Assembly (NCBI GenBank): GCA_965198495.1
Contig: CBDAPL010000002.1
Location: 310,001-374,000 of the forward strand
DNA: 64,000 nucleotides
From: RH-AL1 sp965198495
GTDB lineage: Bacteria; Pseudomonadota; Alphaproteobacteria; Rhizobiales; Beijerinckiaceae
Direction: 5' to 3'
Part shown: piece after piece, positions 8,733-17,175 of the stretch
Position numbering within the stretch: position 1 is the stretch's first letter
How the letters are laid out: every line of letters begins with the position of its first letter
Translations under genes and position numbers: made by a program
Notes under the pieces: generated by a model
Told to the model about the DNA's origin: nothing
Seen by the model: only the letters and a program-made list of their open reading frames with translations
Databases searched by the model: none

Positions 8733-10025
8733 ATGACGGCGATAACGATGGTCGCGAAGACCAGGACGAAGCTCGACAAAAGCCAGATCATTGGTTTTTG
8801 GAGCGCGTGGGCCGGCTGGATGCTCGATGGCATGGACAGCTTCATCTATGCGCTCGTCCTAAGACCAGCGCTGACCGAACTGCTTCCCAAGTCGGGCATC
8901 GCGGCGACCCCGCAGGCGATCGGCACCTATGGATCGATCCTGTTCGCCTTGTTCCTGGTCGGCTGGGGCTTCTCCTTCATCTGGGGTCCGATCGCCGACA
9001 AGTTCGGGCGCACCAAGACGCTCGCCGGCACCATTCTCGTGTACGCGGTATTCACCGGCGCGGCCTATTTCGCCGATACGGTGTGGCAGCTCGCCGCCTT
9101 TCGTTTCCTCGCCGGCATCGGCATCGGCGGCGAATGGGCGATGGCGGGAACCTACGTGGCCGAGGCCTGGCCGGAGGATCGCCGTAAGATGGGCGCCGGC
9201 TACCTCCAGACCGGCTATTACGCCGGCTTCTTCGTCGCCGCCGGGCTCAACTACACGGTCGGCGCGAATTACGGCTGGCGCGCCATGTTCCTTTGCGGCC
9301 TTGCACCCGTCGCCGTGTCCCTATTCACGCTGCTGAAGGTGAAGGAGCCCGAGCGCTGGGTGGAGACCGAGGTCGCGCCGGTCAACCGCAAGAGCCCGCT
9401 CGCGGAGATCTTCGGGCCGCGCTACCTCAAGCGCACCATCGTCAATTCGGCATTGCTGACCATCGCGATCGTCGGCCTCTGGGCCGGCGCCGTCTACGAG
9501 CCTTCAGCCGTCAGTTTGCTCGCCAAGCAGGCCGGCATGGACGCGGCCGGAGCGGCACGGGCGGTCTCCATCGCCACCGCCGTCCTTTCAATCGGCACGA
9601 TCCTCGGCTGCATCGTGCTGCCGATCATCGCGGAAGCGATCGGACGCAAGAAGACGCTGATGATCTACTTCGCGATCATGATGGTGACGATTCCGATCGC
9701 GTTTGGCTGGGCGTTCTACTTGCCCAAAGGTTTGGTGCCATTCACCATCGCACTCTTCTTTCTCGGCATCGGCGGGGGCAATTTCGCTGTCTTCAGCCTC
9801 TGGCTGCCGGAGCAGTACGAGACACGCGTGCGCGCCACCGCCTTCGCTTTCGCCACTTCGATCGGCCGCTTCATCGGCGCCGGCGTCAATTTCGGGCTCG
9901 GCGCGCTCGTCACGGTCATGCACACGATCGGAACACCGGTCGCCATGACCGCGATCGCCTTCGCCATCGGGATCGCGCTGGTTCCCCTCGCCGTAGAGAC
10001 GCGAGGCGAGACGCTGCCCGCATGA
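8733..10025 (+). CDS. MFS metabolite:H+ symporter
   Basis: 430 residues, twelve predicted helices. 'GWMLDGMDSFIYALVL' in helix 1 is typical of the SHS/AAHS branch (sialate, aromatic acid and other organic-acid symporters). 'GPIADKFGRTKTLA' is the loop 2-3 MFS motif, and 'RFLAGIGIGGEWAMAGTYVAEAWP' is the second signature. It would import an organic acid with protons at the inner membrane; the substrate is unknown. The likely start is the ATG at 8733, with an alternative ATG at 8748. No catabolic genes are adjacent to suggest a substrate. Confidence 0.9.
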   Translation: MTAITMVAKTRTKLDKSQIIGFWSAWAGWMLDGMDSFIYALVLRPALTELLPKSGIAATPQAIGTYGSILFALFLVGWGFSFIWGPIADKFGRTKTLAGTILVYAVFTGAAYFADTVWQLAAFRFLAGIGIGGEWAMAGTYVAEAWPEDRRKMGAGYLQTGYYAGFFVAAGLNYTVGANYGWRAMFLCGLAPVAVSLFTLLKVKEPERWVETEVAPVNRKSPLAEIFGPRYLKRTIVNSALLTIAIVGLWAGAVYEPSAVSLLAKQAGMDAAGAARAVSIATAVLSIGTILGCIVLPIIAEAIGRKKTLMIYFAIMMVTIPIAFGWAFYLPKGLVPFTIALFFLGIGGGNFAVFSLWLPEQYETRVRATAFAFATSIGRFIGAGVNFGLGALVTVMHTIGTPVAMTAIAFAIGIALVPLAVETRGETLPA

Positions 10026-10113
10026 GGCGCGCCGTAAAGACAATCGAAGCCGCAGGAACAAAGACGAAGTCGCGGCCGTTCTTTCGTCTTACGGCCCTGC
10101 GAGGTTCAGAGCC

Positions 10114-10386
10114 ATGGACGCAGCCAAGAAGCGATCGACGCGCGGGTTCGCGTCGATGGATCCCGAAAAGCAACGGGCGATCGCTCGCAAAGGCGGTGAG
10201 AGCGTCCCCAACGAGAAGCGAAGTTTCTCGCAAAACCCGTCCCTCGCGTCGGAGGCGGGGCGCAAGGGTGGGCATAGCGTGAACGCGAGCAAGCGCAGCT
10301 TCTCGCAGGATCATGTTCTCGCCTCGGAAGCCGGTCGCAAAGGCGGACAGGCGTCGCAGGGCGCAAATCGCAAGACCGAGCCTTGA
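10114..10386 (+). CDS. KGG-repeat general stress protein (con-10-like)
   Basis: 90 residues, strongly hydrophilic, with three copies of a roughly 20-residue repeat carrying 'RKGG': 'AIARKGGESVPNEKRSFSQ', 'EAGRKGGHSVNASKRSFSQ' and 'EAGRKGGQASQG'. This is the stress-induced acidophilic repeat (KGG) family, which includes Bacillus GsiB and fungal con-10. Members are disordered and desiccation- or stress-induced. A 65-residue paralogue with two repeats is encoded at 52056-52253. It is monocistronic, between an MFS gene and glmM. Confidence 0.9.
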   Translation: MDAAKKRSTRGFASMDPEKQRAIARKGGESVPNEKRSFSQNPSLASEAGRKGGHSVNASKRSFSQDHVLASEAGRKGGQASQGANRKTEP

Positions 10387-10509
10387 TGCGCGTGATCGTC
10401 TGATAGCGCCCTTCGTTGATCGGGCCAGCGTGACGGAGGGTGCGCACGAGCGGCAGACTACCGCCGGCATGCTTCCGCCTGACCTGCAAAGCCTGCTATA
10501 GGCCGCGCC

Positions 10510-11847
10510 ATGACACGCAAGCATTTCGGCACCGATGGCATACGCGGCAAGGCGAACGGGGTCATAACTCCCGATCTCGCGATGAAGGTCGCCCAGGCGA
10601 CGGGTATCCTCTTCCAGCGCGGCGAGCACCGTCACCGCGTCGTGATCGGCAAGGACACGCGTCTCTCCGGCTACATGATCGAGAGCGCGATGCAGGCCGG
10701 GTTCACGTCCGTCGGCATGGACGTGCTTCTGCTCGGCCCGATGCCGACACCGGCTGTCGCGATGCTGACCCGCTCGATGCGCGCGGATGTCGGCATCATG
10801 ATCTCGGCCTCGCACAATCCTTTCGAGGACAACGGGATCAAGCTGTTTGGCCCGGACGGCTACAAGCTTTCCGACGAGATCGAAAGCAAGATCGAGCGGC
10901 TTATCGACGGTGACGTGGCGATCAAGCTCGCCAAGCCCGACGCGCTCGGCCGCGCCAAGCGGGTCGACGACGTCATGGCGCGCTACATCGAGTTCGCGAA
11001 GATGACCTTGCCTCGCCATTTGTCCCTGGACGGCCTGCGCATCGTCATCGATTGCGCCAATGGCGCCGCCTACCGCGTCGCGCCGGAGGCTCTGTGGGAA
11101 CTCGGTGCCGAGGTCTTCTCGATCGGCGTCGAGCCGGACGGCTTCAACATCAACCGCCGCGTTGGCTCGACCGCGCCGGACGCGCTCGTGAAGAAGGTGC
11201 GCGAGATGCGCGCCGACATCGGCATCGCGCTCGATGGCGACGCCGACCGCGTCCTGATCGTCGACGAGACTGGGCGGGTGGTCGACGGGGATCAACTCAT
11301 GGCCGCCGTCGCCGAGTATTGGCAGGAGGAAGGCAAGCTTTCGAAGCCCGGCATCGTCGCGACGCTGATGTCGAACCTCGGCCTTGAGCGCTGGCTCGCC
11401 ACCATCGGCCTATCGCTCGCGCGCACCGCGGTCGGCGATCGCTACGTGCTGGAATACATGCGCCAGCACGGCTATAATCTCGGCGGCGAGCAGTCCGGTC
11501 ACATCATCCTGTCCGATTACGTCACGACCGGGGACGGCCTCGTCGCGGCGCTGCAGGTGATCGCTCTGGTCAAGCGCCGCAACCGGCCGGTCAGTGAAGT
11601 CTGCCGCCGCTTCGAGCCGGTGCCGCAAATCCTCAAGAACGTGCGTTTCGAGGCCGGGCGCAAGCTGCCGGAAGACAAGCTGGCCACGGCCGTCGAGGCG
11701 GGTCGCGCCCGGCTTGGCGTCAACGGGCGCCTGGTGATCCGCGCGTCCGGGACGGAACCCGTCGTGCGGGTGATGGGCGAAGGCGACGACCACGATCTGG
11801 TAGAGCGCGTTGTCGACGATGTCTGCGAGGCGCTGGGCGCGGCTTAG
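10510..11847 (+). CDS. glmM: Phosphoglucosamine mutase
   Basis: 445 residues, the standard length, starting 'MTRKHFGTDGIRGKAN'. The active-site phosphoserine loop is 'IMISASHNPFEDNGIKLFG', the metal-binding loop is 'DGDADR', and the C-terminal phosphate-binding loop is 'RASGTEPVVRVMGEG'. It converts glucosamine-6-P to glucosamine-1-P on the way to UDP-GlcNAc for peptidoglycan and lipopolysaccharide. In many alphaproteobacteria glmM follows ftsH; here it does not. Confidence 0.97.
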   Translation: MTRKHFGTDGIRGKANGVITPDLAMKVAQATGILFQRGEHRHRVVIGKDTRLSGYMIESAMQAGFTSVGMDVLLLGPMPTPAVAMLTRSMRADVGIMISASHNPFEDNGIKLFGPDGYKLSDEIESKIERLIDGDVAIKLAKPDALGRAKRVDDVMARYIEFAKMTLPRHLSLDGLRIVIDCANGAAYRVAPEALWELGAEVFSIGVEPDGFNINRRVGSTAPDALVKKVREMRADIGIALDGDADRVLIVDETGRVVDGDQLMAAVAEYWQEEGKLSKPGIVATLMSNLGLERWLATIGLSLARTAVGDRYVLEYMRQHGYNLGGEQSGHIILSDYVTTGDGLVAALQVIALVKRRNRPVSEVCRRFEPVPQILKNVRFEAGRKLPEDKLATAVEAGRARLGVNGRLVIRASGTEPVVRVMGEGDDHDLVERVVDDVCEALGAA

Positions 11848-11933
11848 TTGACGACGCGACGGTCCAAAACGCGAGCATGTAACCGAATCTTGATGATGAT
11901 CAGCTTAGTCTTCCGCTGACGTGGAGGAACGGC

Positions 11934-13571
11934 ATGTCGCTGGACTTGGGGAGAGATCGCGCCGGCTATTCGGTCCGTCTGGATTGGCTCGGCTTGCTCG
12001 CCCGGCCGCGGGCCGGCACGGTGCTCTTCGTCGGTCTTTTCGCGCTCGCGCTGGTGCCGGTGCTGATCACGCCCATCCCGGCGATGGTCGACTACGTCAA
12101 TCACCTCTCCCGCATGTACCTCCTCGCGGCGAGCGGAACGCCGGCCGCGTCGCCCTTCTACGTCACGAAATGGACGCTCACGCCCGATCTCGCGATGGAT
12201 CTGATCGTGCCACAACTGGCCCATTGGATCGGTGTCGAGGCGGCGACACGGCTCTTTCTGCTGGCTGGGCAGATCCTCGTCGTCACCGGCGCGGTGGCGA
12301 TCGAGCTGGTCGTGAAACGCAGGTTGCAAATCGGCGGCTTCTTGGCCTTGCTGACGCTCTGGTGCGCGCCGTTCGCCTGGGGTTTCCTGAACTTCGAGTT
12401 TGCTTTGGGTCTTGCGCTTTGGGGCATCGCCTGCTGGCTGGCGCTTGGCCATCGCTCGTGGCCGCTACGGTTCGGCACGCACGCGGTCGTCGTCGCCCTG
12501 TTGTTCGTCTCTCACCTGTTCGCGCTTGGCGTCTACGGCTTCATTCTCGGCGTGCACGAGGCCTGGCTGGCATGGCGCCGTCGCGCAAGGTGGTCGGACA
12601 TGCTTGCCACGATCATGATGCTGAGCGCCCCGGCGGCCGTTTGCGCCGGCGTGATGCTCGTTTCCGGCGGCTCGGTGGGCCAGGCGGGCAACATCTGGAA
12701 CATGCTGATGAAGCCGTTCGCGATCTTCGCGGTCCTGAACGGCTACAATCTCACCCTGTCAACCGTGGAGACTTTGGTGATCCTCGGTGTAGCCCACGCT
12801 CTTTGGCAGCGCGGCGCCCTCAGGTTCGAGAAGTCCGGCGCCTGGATCACGATCGGACTCGTCCTCCTCTACATCGCGGTGCCGTCCCAGCTGCTCGACA
12901 CAGCCCTCGTCGACATGCGGGTCGTCGCCGCCGCTATGCTGATCCTGCCAGCCTTCATCACGGTCTCGTTCCCGAGCGCGCGTTGGCGGATCGGCGCCGC
13001 TGGCGCCATGACGGGCTTGATCCTGATCAACATCGGGCTCACCGGCTACGTGTGGGCCGCGTACCAGACGGACTACCGCACCATGATCGGCTCGTTCGCG
13101 CGTCTCGGCGCCGGCGCGCATGTCCTTGTCGGCCGTTCAGGCAGGGAGGAGGCGGACCCGCCCTTCCAGGACCTCACCGAATATCCGATGTTCCATGCGC
13201 CGACCCTGGCGACGCACTACGCCGAGGCTTTCGTGCCGACGCTGTTCACGACGACCGGCAAACAGCCGCTCGAGGTCCGCCCGCAGGACGCGCGCTTGTC
13301 GTATTCGTGCGGCGGGCCCATGCTTACGATCGTCTTGAAAGCCATTGCCGACGGCAGGGCACCGGCGGCGACGCCGGATTTCGTCCGAACCTGGCAGCGC
13401 GACTTCGACTATCTCTACGTCGTCGGCGCGCCCGAGCGAAATCCGATGCCGGGGAGGCTCGACCTCCTGGAGAGCCATCGCCGCTTCACGCTCTATCGCA
13501 TCCGCAAGCCGGCCGACGCGCTCACGTCGCCCCCGCCCGCGGCAGGCTCGCTCCGCCAGCCAGCCGGGTGA
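11934..13571 (+). CDS. Large polytopic membrane protein (hypothetical, GT-C-like)
   Basis: 545 residues with about 10-11 membrane helices in the first 400, followed by a soluble C-terminal region of about 130 residues. GGAGGAA lies 6 nt before the ATG. An early periplasmic loop contains 'AMVDYVNHLSRMYLLA', with an Asp and His near the end of helix 1. This is reminiscent of GT-C glycosyltransferases, which keep acidic residues in that loop, but I do not recognise a defined family. The 3' end overlaps the convergent IclR gene by 50 bp. Function unknown. Confidence 0.75.
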   Translation: MSLDLGRDRAGYSVRLDWLGLLARPRAGTVLFVGLFALALVPVLITPIPAMVDYVNHLSRMYLLAASGTPAASPFYVTKWTLTPDLAMDLIVPQLAHWIGVEAATRLFLLAGQILVVTGAVAIELVVKRRLQIGGFLALLTLWCAPFAWGFLNFEFALGLALWGIACWLALGHRSWPLRFGTHAVVVALLFVSHLFALGVYGFILGVHEAWLAWRRRARWSDMLATIMMLSAPAAVCAGVMLVSGGSVGQAGNIWNMLMKPFAIFAVLNGYNLTLSTVETLVILGVAHALWQRGALRFEKSGAWITIGLVLLYIAVPSQLLDTALVDMRVVAAAMLILPAFITVSFPSARWRIGAAGAMTGLILINIGLTGYVWAAYQTDYRTMIGSFARLGAGAHVLVGRSGREEADPPFQDLTEYPMFHAPTLATHYAEAFVPTLFTTTGKQPLEVRPQDARLSYSCGGPMLTIVLKAIADGRAPAATPDFVRTWQRDFDYLYVVGAPERNPMPGRLDLLESHRRFTLYRIRKPADALTSPPPAAGSLRQPAG

Positions 13572-14355
13572 TCTCCGCCGCGCCTGCCGTGACCATCGGG
13601 CCGAGCGCCGCGACCTTGGCATCGTCGAGCCGGACGACCGGGCCGGAGATCGACAATCCGGCGACCGGATCGCCGAATTCGTTGAAGATCGCGGCGGCGA
13701 TGCAGCGCATGCCCGGGTTGCGCTCTTCGTCATCGAGCGCCCAGCCGCGCACGTGCGCGCGGGCCAGTTCCGCGAACAGGGCGGGCGCCTCGGTGATCGT
13801 GTGGTCGGTAAAGCGTTCAAGCCCGCGCTCGGCGATCACCCGTTCCACGGCCTTGCGCGGCATCTCGGCGAGCAGAGCCTTGCCGATGCCAGACGCGTGG
13901 GCGGCGCGGCGCTCGCCCGACCGGAAGAAGGCGCGGATCGGCTCCTGGCTTTCCACCTGAGCCACGAAGACGATTTCGCCGCTCTCGAAGATCGCGATGT
14001 TGGCGGTCTCGCCGCTCGCCTGCACGAGGTCGCCCATGATGCCGCGTCCGACCGAGGCGATCGAGTAGCGACGCTGGAAGGCCATGCCGGTGCGGAACGC
14101 CTCGACCCCGATTGCCCAGAGCTGGTCACGCTCGAGGAACTCGACGAAGCCGCGCGCCGCCAGCGTCTGCAACAGCCGGTAGGCGGAAGATGGGACAAGA
14201 CCGGCGCGCTGCGCGGCATCGGACAGGGAGATGCCATCGCCCTTGGCGAGCACGTCGAGCAGGCTGAGCGCGCGGTCGAGCGCCTGCACGGACCCGGGTG
14301 CGGCGACATGCGTGGCGCGCGGGCGCCCGCGTTGTCTCGGAGACGATACGACCAT
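13522..14355 (-). CDS. IclR-family transcriptional regulator
   Basis: 277 residues. The N-terminal winged helix-turn-helix spans about residues 25-85 ('ALDRALSLLDVLAKGDGISLSDAAQRAGLVPSSAYRLLQTL' region). The IclR effector domain spans about 100-260 and includes 'AHASGIGKALLAEMPR', typical of the GAF-like ligand pocket. It is divergent from glcB, with palindromic IclR-like sites between the two starts. It therefore probably controls malate synthase in response to a glyoxylate-related metabolite; this is inferred from position. Its end overlaps the convergent membrane-protein gene. Confidence 0.92.
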   Translation of the reverse strand: MVVSSPRQRGRPRATHVAAPGSVQALDRALSLLDVLAKGDGISLSDAAQRAGLVPSSAYRLLQTLAARGFVEFLERDQLWAIGVEAFRTGMAFQRRYSIASVGRGIMGDLVQASGETANIAIFESGEIVFVAQVESQEPIRAFFRSGERRAAHASGIGKALLAEMPRKAVERVIAERGLERFTDHTITEAPALFAELARAHVRGWALDDEERNPGMRCIAAAIFNEFGDPVAGLSISGPVVRLDDAKVAALGPMVTAGAAEITRLAGGASLPRAGAT

Positions 14356-14426
14356 GCTGCGTCCTTACAACCTTCGGAGCTGTTCGCCAGCAACTCAGCT
14401 GCTTTACGGTGAGCTCGCCAGAAAAC

Positions 14427-14444
14427 GATTTCACGAGTGAAATC
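14427..14444. promoter_or_regulatory. Palindromic operator candidate between iclR-type gene and glcB
   Basis: Perfect inverted repeat GATTTCAC-GA-GTGAAATC. It lies 72 bp upstream of the regulator gene start and about 155 bp upstream of glcB, where an operator for the divergent pair would be expected. The half-site shares ATTTCA/TGAAAT with known IclR operators. Confidence 0.6.
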
Positions 14445-14472
14445 AACGATTCCAATGATCGATCGCCAAGCT

Positions 14473-14485
14473 GAAATATTATTTC
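14473..14485. promoter_or_regulatory. Second IclR-like palindrome upstream of the glcB promoter
   Basis: GAAAT-ATT-ATTTC, very similar to the E. coli IclR core GAAAT-N-ATTTC. It ends 7 bp before a TTGACA hexamer, so a bound repressor would compete with RNA polymerase at glcB. Confidence 0.5.
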
Positions 14486-14492
14486 GAAAAAA

Positions 14493-14521
14493 TTGACACA
14501 AGCGCGGGTGGAGATCATTTT
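14493..14521 (+). promoter_or_regulatory. Candidate sigma-70-type promoter for glcB
   Basis: Perfect TTGACA at 14493-14498, with a weak T-rich -10 candidate (CATTTT) at 14516-14521 after 17 bp. It lies about 78 bp upstream of the glcB start and directly next to the palindrome at 14473-14485. Confidence 0.45.
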
Positions 14522-14598
14522 CGCGCTGCGGGACGGTGACGTTGAATGAGACCGGCGAAAGCAAGAGCAGCGGCAAAACCGCGGCGCGGGAGTATGGC

Positions 14599-16785
14599 AT
14601 GACGACGATCGAGAAGAGTGGCCTGAAGATCGACAAGGTGCTGTACCATTTTCTCGTCGACGAAGCTCTCCCTGGCTCTGGCGTCGACGAAGCCGATTTC
14701 TTCAAGGGGCTCGCCGGCCTCGTCGCCGACTATGCGCCGCGCAACCATGCCCTGTTGGAAACGCGCGACGCGTTGCAGGCGAAGCTCGATGCCTATCATC
14801 GCGAGCACCGCTCGAAGCCGATCGATCAAGCGCATTACATGAATTTTCTTCGCGAGATCGGCTACCTCGCCCCGCAGCCGGCGCCGCAAGCCATCACCAC
14901 CGCGAACGTCGACGCCGAGATCGCGGAGATCGCCGGACCGCAACTCGTCGTGCCGATCTCCAACGCCCGCTACGCGCTCAACGCAGCCAACGCGCGCTGG
15001 GGCAGCCTCTACGACGCGCTCTACGGCACCGACGCCATCGGCGAGGATCGCGGCGCCGAAAAAAGCGGCGCCTACAATCCGGTGCGCGGCGCCCGCGTCG
15101 TCGCCGAGGCCAAGGCGATCCTCGACCTTTCGGCGCCTCTGGTCGCCGGCTCGCATGCGAGCGCGGCAAGCTACAAGGTCGAGAACCGCAAGCTGGTCGT
15201 CACCCTGATCGGCGGCGCCGTGACGACACTGCGCGATGCCGAGCGCCTCGACGGCTACGCCGGCACGCCAAGCGACCCGAGCCTGATCTTGTTGTCGGCC
15301 AACGGCCTGCACCTCGAGATCATCATCGACCGCAAGCACCCGATCGGCCGCACGGATCCGGCCGGCGTGGCGGACGTGATCGTCGAATCCGCCATCTCGA
15401 CGATCATGGACATGGAGGATTCCGTGACCGCCGTCGACGCGGCCGACAAAGTGGTCTGCTACCGCAACTGGCTCGGTCTGATGAAGGGCACGCTGCGGGA
15501 GGCGTTCCAGAAGAACGGCGAGACGGTGCACCGCGTGCTGAACGGCGACCGTGTCTACAAGAGCGCTCGCGGCGGCGAGCTGCGCTTGCCCGGCCGCAGT
15601 CTCATGCTGCTGCGCAATGTCGGCCTGCACATGTTCACCGACGCGGTGCGGGACGCCGAGGGCCGCGAGATTCCCGAGAACCTGCTCGACGCGCTCGTCT
15701 CCGCCCTTATCGCCCGCCACGATATCTACGGCGCGCAGCCGCTGCATAACAGCCGGACCGGCTCCCTCTATATCGTCAAGCCGAAGATGCACGGTCCGGA
15801 CGAGGTCGCCTTTGCCAACGACGTCTTCGGCCGTGTCGAGGCCGTGCTCGAAATGCCGAAGAACACCATGAAGATGGGCATCATGGATGAGGAGCGCCGC
15901 ACCAGCGCCAACCTCATGGCCTGCATCCAGGCGGCCTCCGAGCGGGTGTGCTTCATCAACACCGGCTTCCTCGATCGCACCGGCGATGAGATCCACACAT
16001 CCATGGAAGCCGGACCGATGGTGCGCAAGAACGTCATGAAGACGACGCCCTGGATCGCCGCCTACGAGGACCTGAATGTCGACGTCGGGCTGGCATCCGG
16101 CCTGCCCGGCCGCGCCCAGATCGGCAAGGGCATGTGGGCCGCGCCCGATCAAATGGCGCTGATGCGAGCGATGAAGGGCACCCATCCTCAACAGGGCGCC
16201 AACACCGCCTGGGTCCCCTCGCCGACAGCGGCGACGCTGCACGCCCTTCACTACCACGAGGTCAACGTGGCCGAGCGCCAGCAGGCGCTGCGTGACCGCA
16301 AGCCGGCCGAGTTGACCGACCTACTGACCATCCCGCTGGCGCAATCGAACTTCGACCCGCGCGAGGTGACGCAGGAGCTGGAGAACAACGCGCAGGGGCT
16401 GCTGGGCTATGTCGTGCGCTGGATCGACCAGGGCGTCGGCTGCTCCAAGGTGCTCGACATCAACAACATCGGCCTGATGGAAGACCGCGCGACGTTGCGC
16501 ATCTCGTCCCAGCATATCGCCAACTGGCTGCACCATGGCATCGTCAACGAGGCCGAGGTGATGGATGTCTTGAAGCGCATGGCCGTGGTGGTCGACAGGC
16601 AGAATGCCGGCGATCCACTCTACAGGCCGATGGCGCCGGACTACGATGGTCCCGCCTTCCACGCCGCCTGCGACCTCGTCTTCAAGGGCACGTCGCAGCC
16701 CAACGGCTACACCGAGTTCATCCTCCACGATCGCCGCCGGGAGGCGAAGGCGATGCAAGCGGGCCGGTTGCGCGAAGTGGCCTGA
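14599..16785 (+). CDS. glcB: Malate synthase G
   Basis: 728 residues from the ATG at 14599, with GGGAG and a 6-nt spacer. An in-frame start at 14536 would add 21 residues not found in the family. Malate synthase G landmarks are present: 'NAANARWGSLYDALYGTDAI', 'STIMDMEDSVTAVDAADK' (acid-rich active-site loop) and 'MKMGIMDEERRTSANL'. It condenses glyoxylate with acetyl-CoA to malate in the cytosol. With GlcDEF encoded just downstream it completes a glycolate to malate route. Likely repressed by the divergent IclR protein. Confidence 0.97.
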   Translation: MTTIEKSGLKIDKVLYHFLVDEALPGSGVDEADFFKGLAGLVADYAPRNHALLETRDALQAKLDAYHREHRSKPIDQAHYMNFLREIGYLAPQPAPQAITTANVDAEIAEIAGPQLVVPISNARYALNAANARWGSLYDALYGTDAIGEDRGAEKSGAYNPVRGARVVAEAKAILDLSAPLVAGSHASAASYKVENRKLVVTLIGGAVTTLRDAERLDGYAGTPSDPSLILLSANGLHLEIIIDRKHPIGRTDPAGVADVIVESAISTIMDMEDSVTAVDAADKVVCYRNWLGLMKGTLREAFQKNGETVHRVLNGDRVYKSARGGELRLPGRSLMLLRNVGLHMFTDAVRDAEGREIPENLLDALVSALIARHDIYGAQPLHNSRTGSLYIVKPKMHGPDEVAFANDVFGRVEAVLEMPKNTMKMGIMDEERRTSANLMACIQAASERVCFINTGFLDRTGDEIHTSMEAGPMVRKNVMKTTPWIAAYEDLNVDVGLASGLPGRAQIGKGMWAAPDQMALMRAMKGTHPQQGANTAWVPSPTAATLHALHYHEVNVAERQQALRDRKPAELTDLLTIPLAQSNFDPREVTQELENNAQGLLGYVVRWIDQGVGCSKVLDINNIGLMEDRATLRISSQHIANWLHHGIVNEAEVMDVLKRMAVVVDRQNAGDPLYRPMAPDYDGPAFHAACDLVFKGTSQPNGYTEFILHDRRREAKAMQAGRLREVA

Positions 16786-17010
16786 TCAGGTGACCGTGTA
16801 CTCGTCCCTCTGAAGGTCGACGACATCGCTGCCGTCGACCTCGAGGACCGGCTCGCCCTCCCTCGTCTTGTCGAGCGCGTCTTTGGTCATGCGCAGCATG
16901 TTGGACGCATATTGGCGCTGCGTCGGGTTCGTCGCCTTCGCGAGCTTCGCTTCATATCTGGACATCGCGCGTTCCAAGCTCTGTCGTGACTTCGCCTTCG
17001 TGCCCATCAT
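16786..17010 (-). CDS. Small hypothetical protein, charged helical
   Basis: 74 residues from the ATG at 17010, with GGAG 8 nt upstream. A longer frame from 17055 lacks such a site. The protein is hydrophilic and helix-prone ('LERAMSRYEAKLAKATNPTQRQYASNMLRMTKDALDK') and ends in an acidic tail. No family was recognised. It lies between glcB and glcD on the opposite strand, with its stop touching the glcB stop. Confidence 0.6.
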   Translation of the reverse strand: MMGTKAKSRQSLERAMSRYEAKLAKATNPTQRQYASNMLRMTKDALDKTREGEPVLEVDGSDVVDLQRDEYTVT

Positions 17011-17175
17011 CGCGTGCGCTCCATCGTTTCTCGAGCTTCCGCCTCGGCATAACACGGAAAGAACGAAGAGAGAACATTAAAGCGTTCGGAGTTTCGCAAG
17101 ACATCGCGGTAGCGACTTGCCTTTGCTGAGGCGAACGGCCATTTTTGGCAAAACAAGATATCTCGGGTGGAAACA

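Noticed and set aside
14515..16257. 580-codon frame antisense to glcB
   Set aside because: Shadow of malate synthase G; no recognisable domain and the same biased composition.
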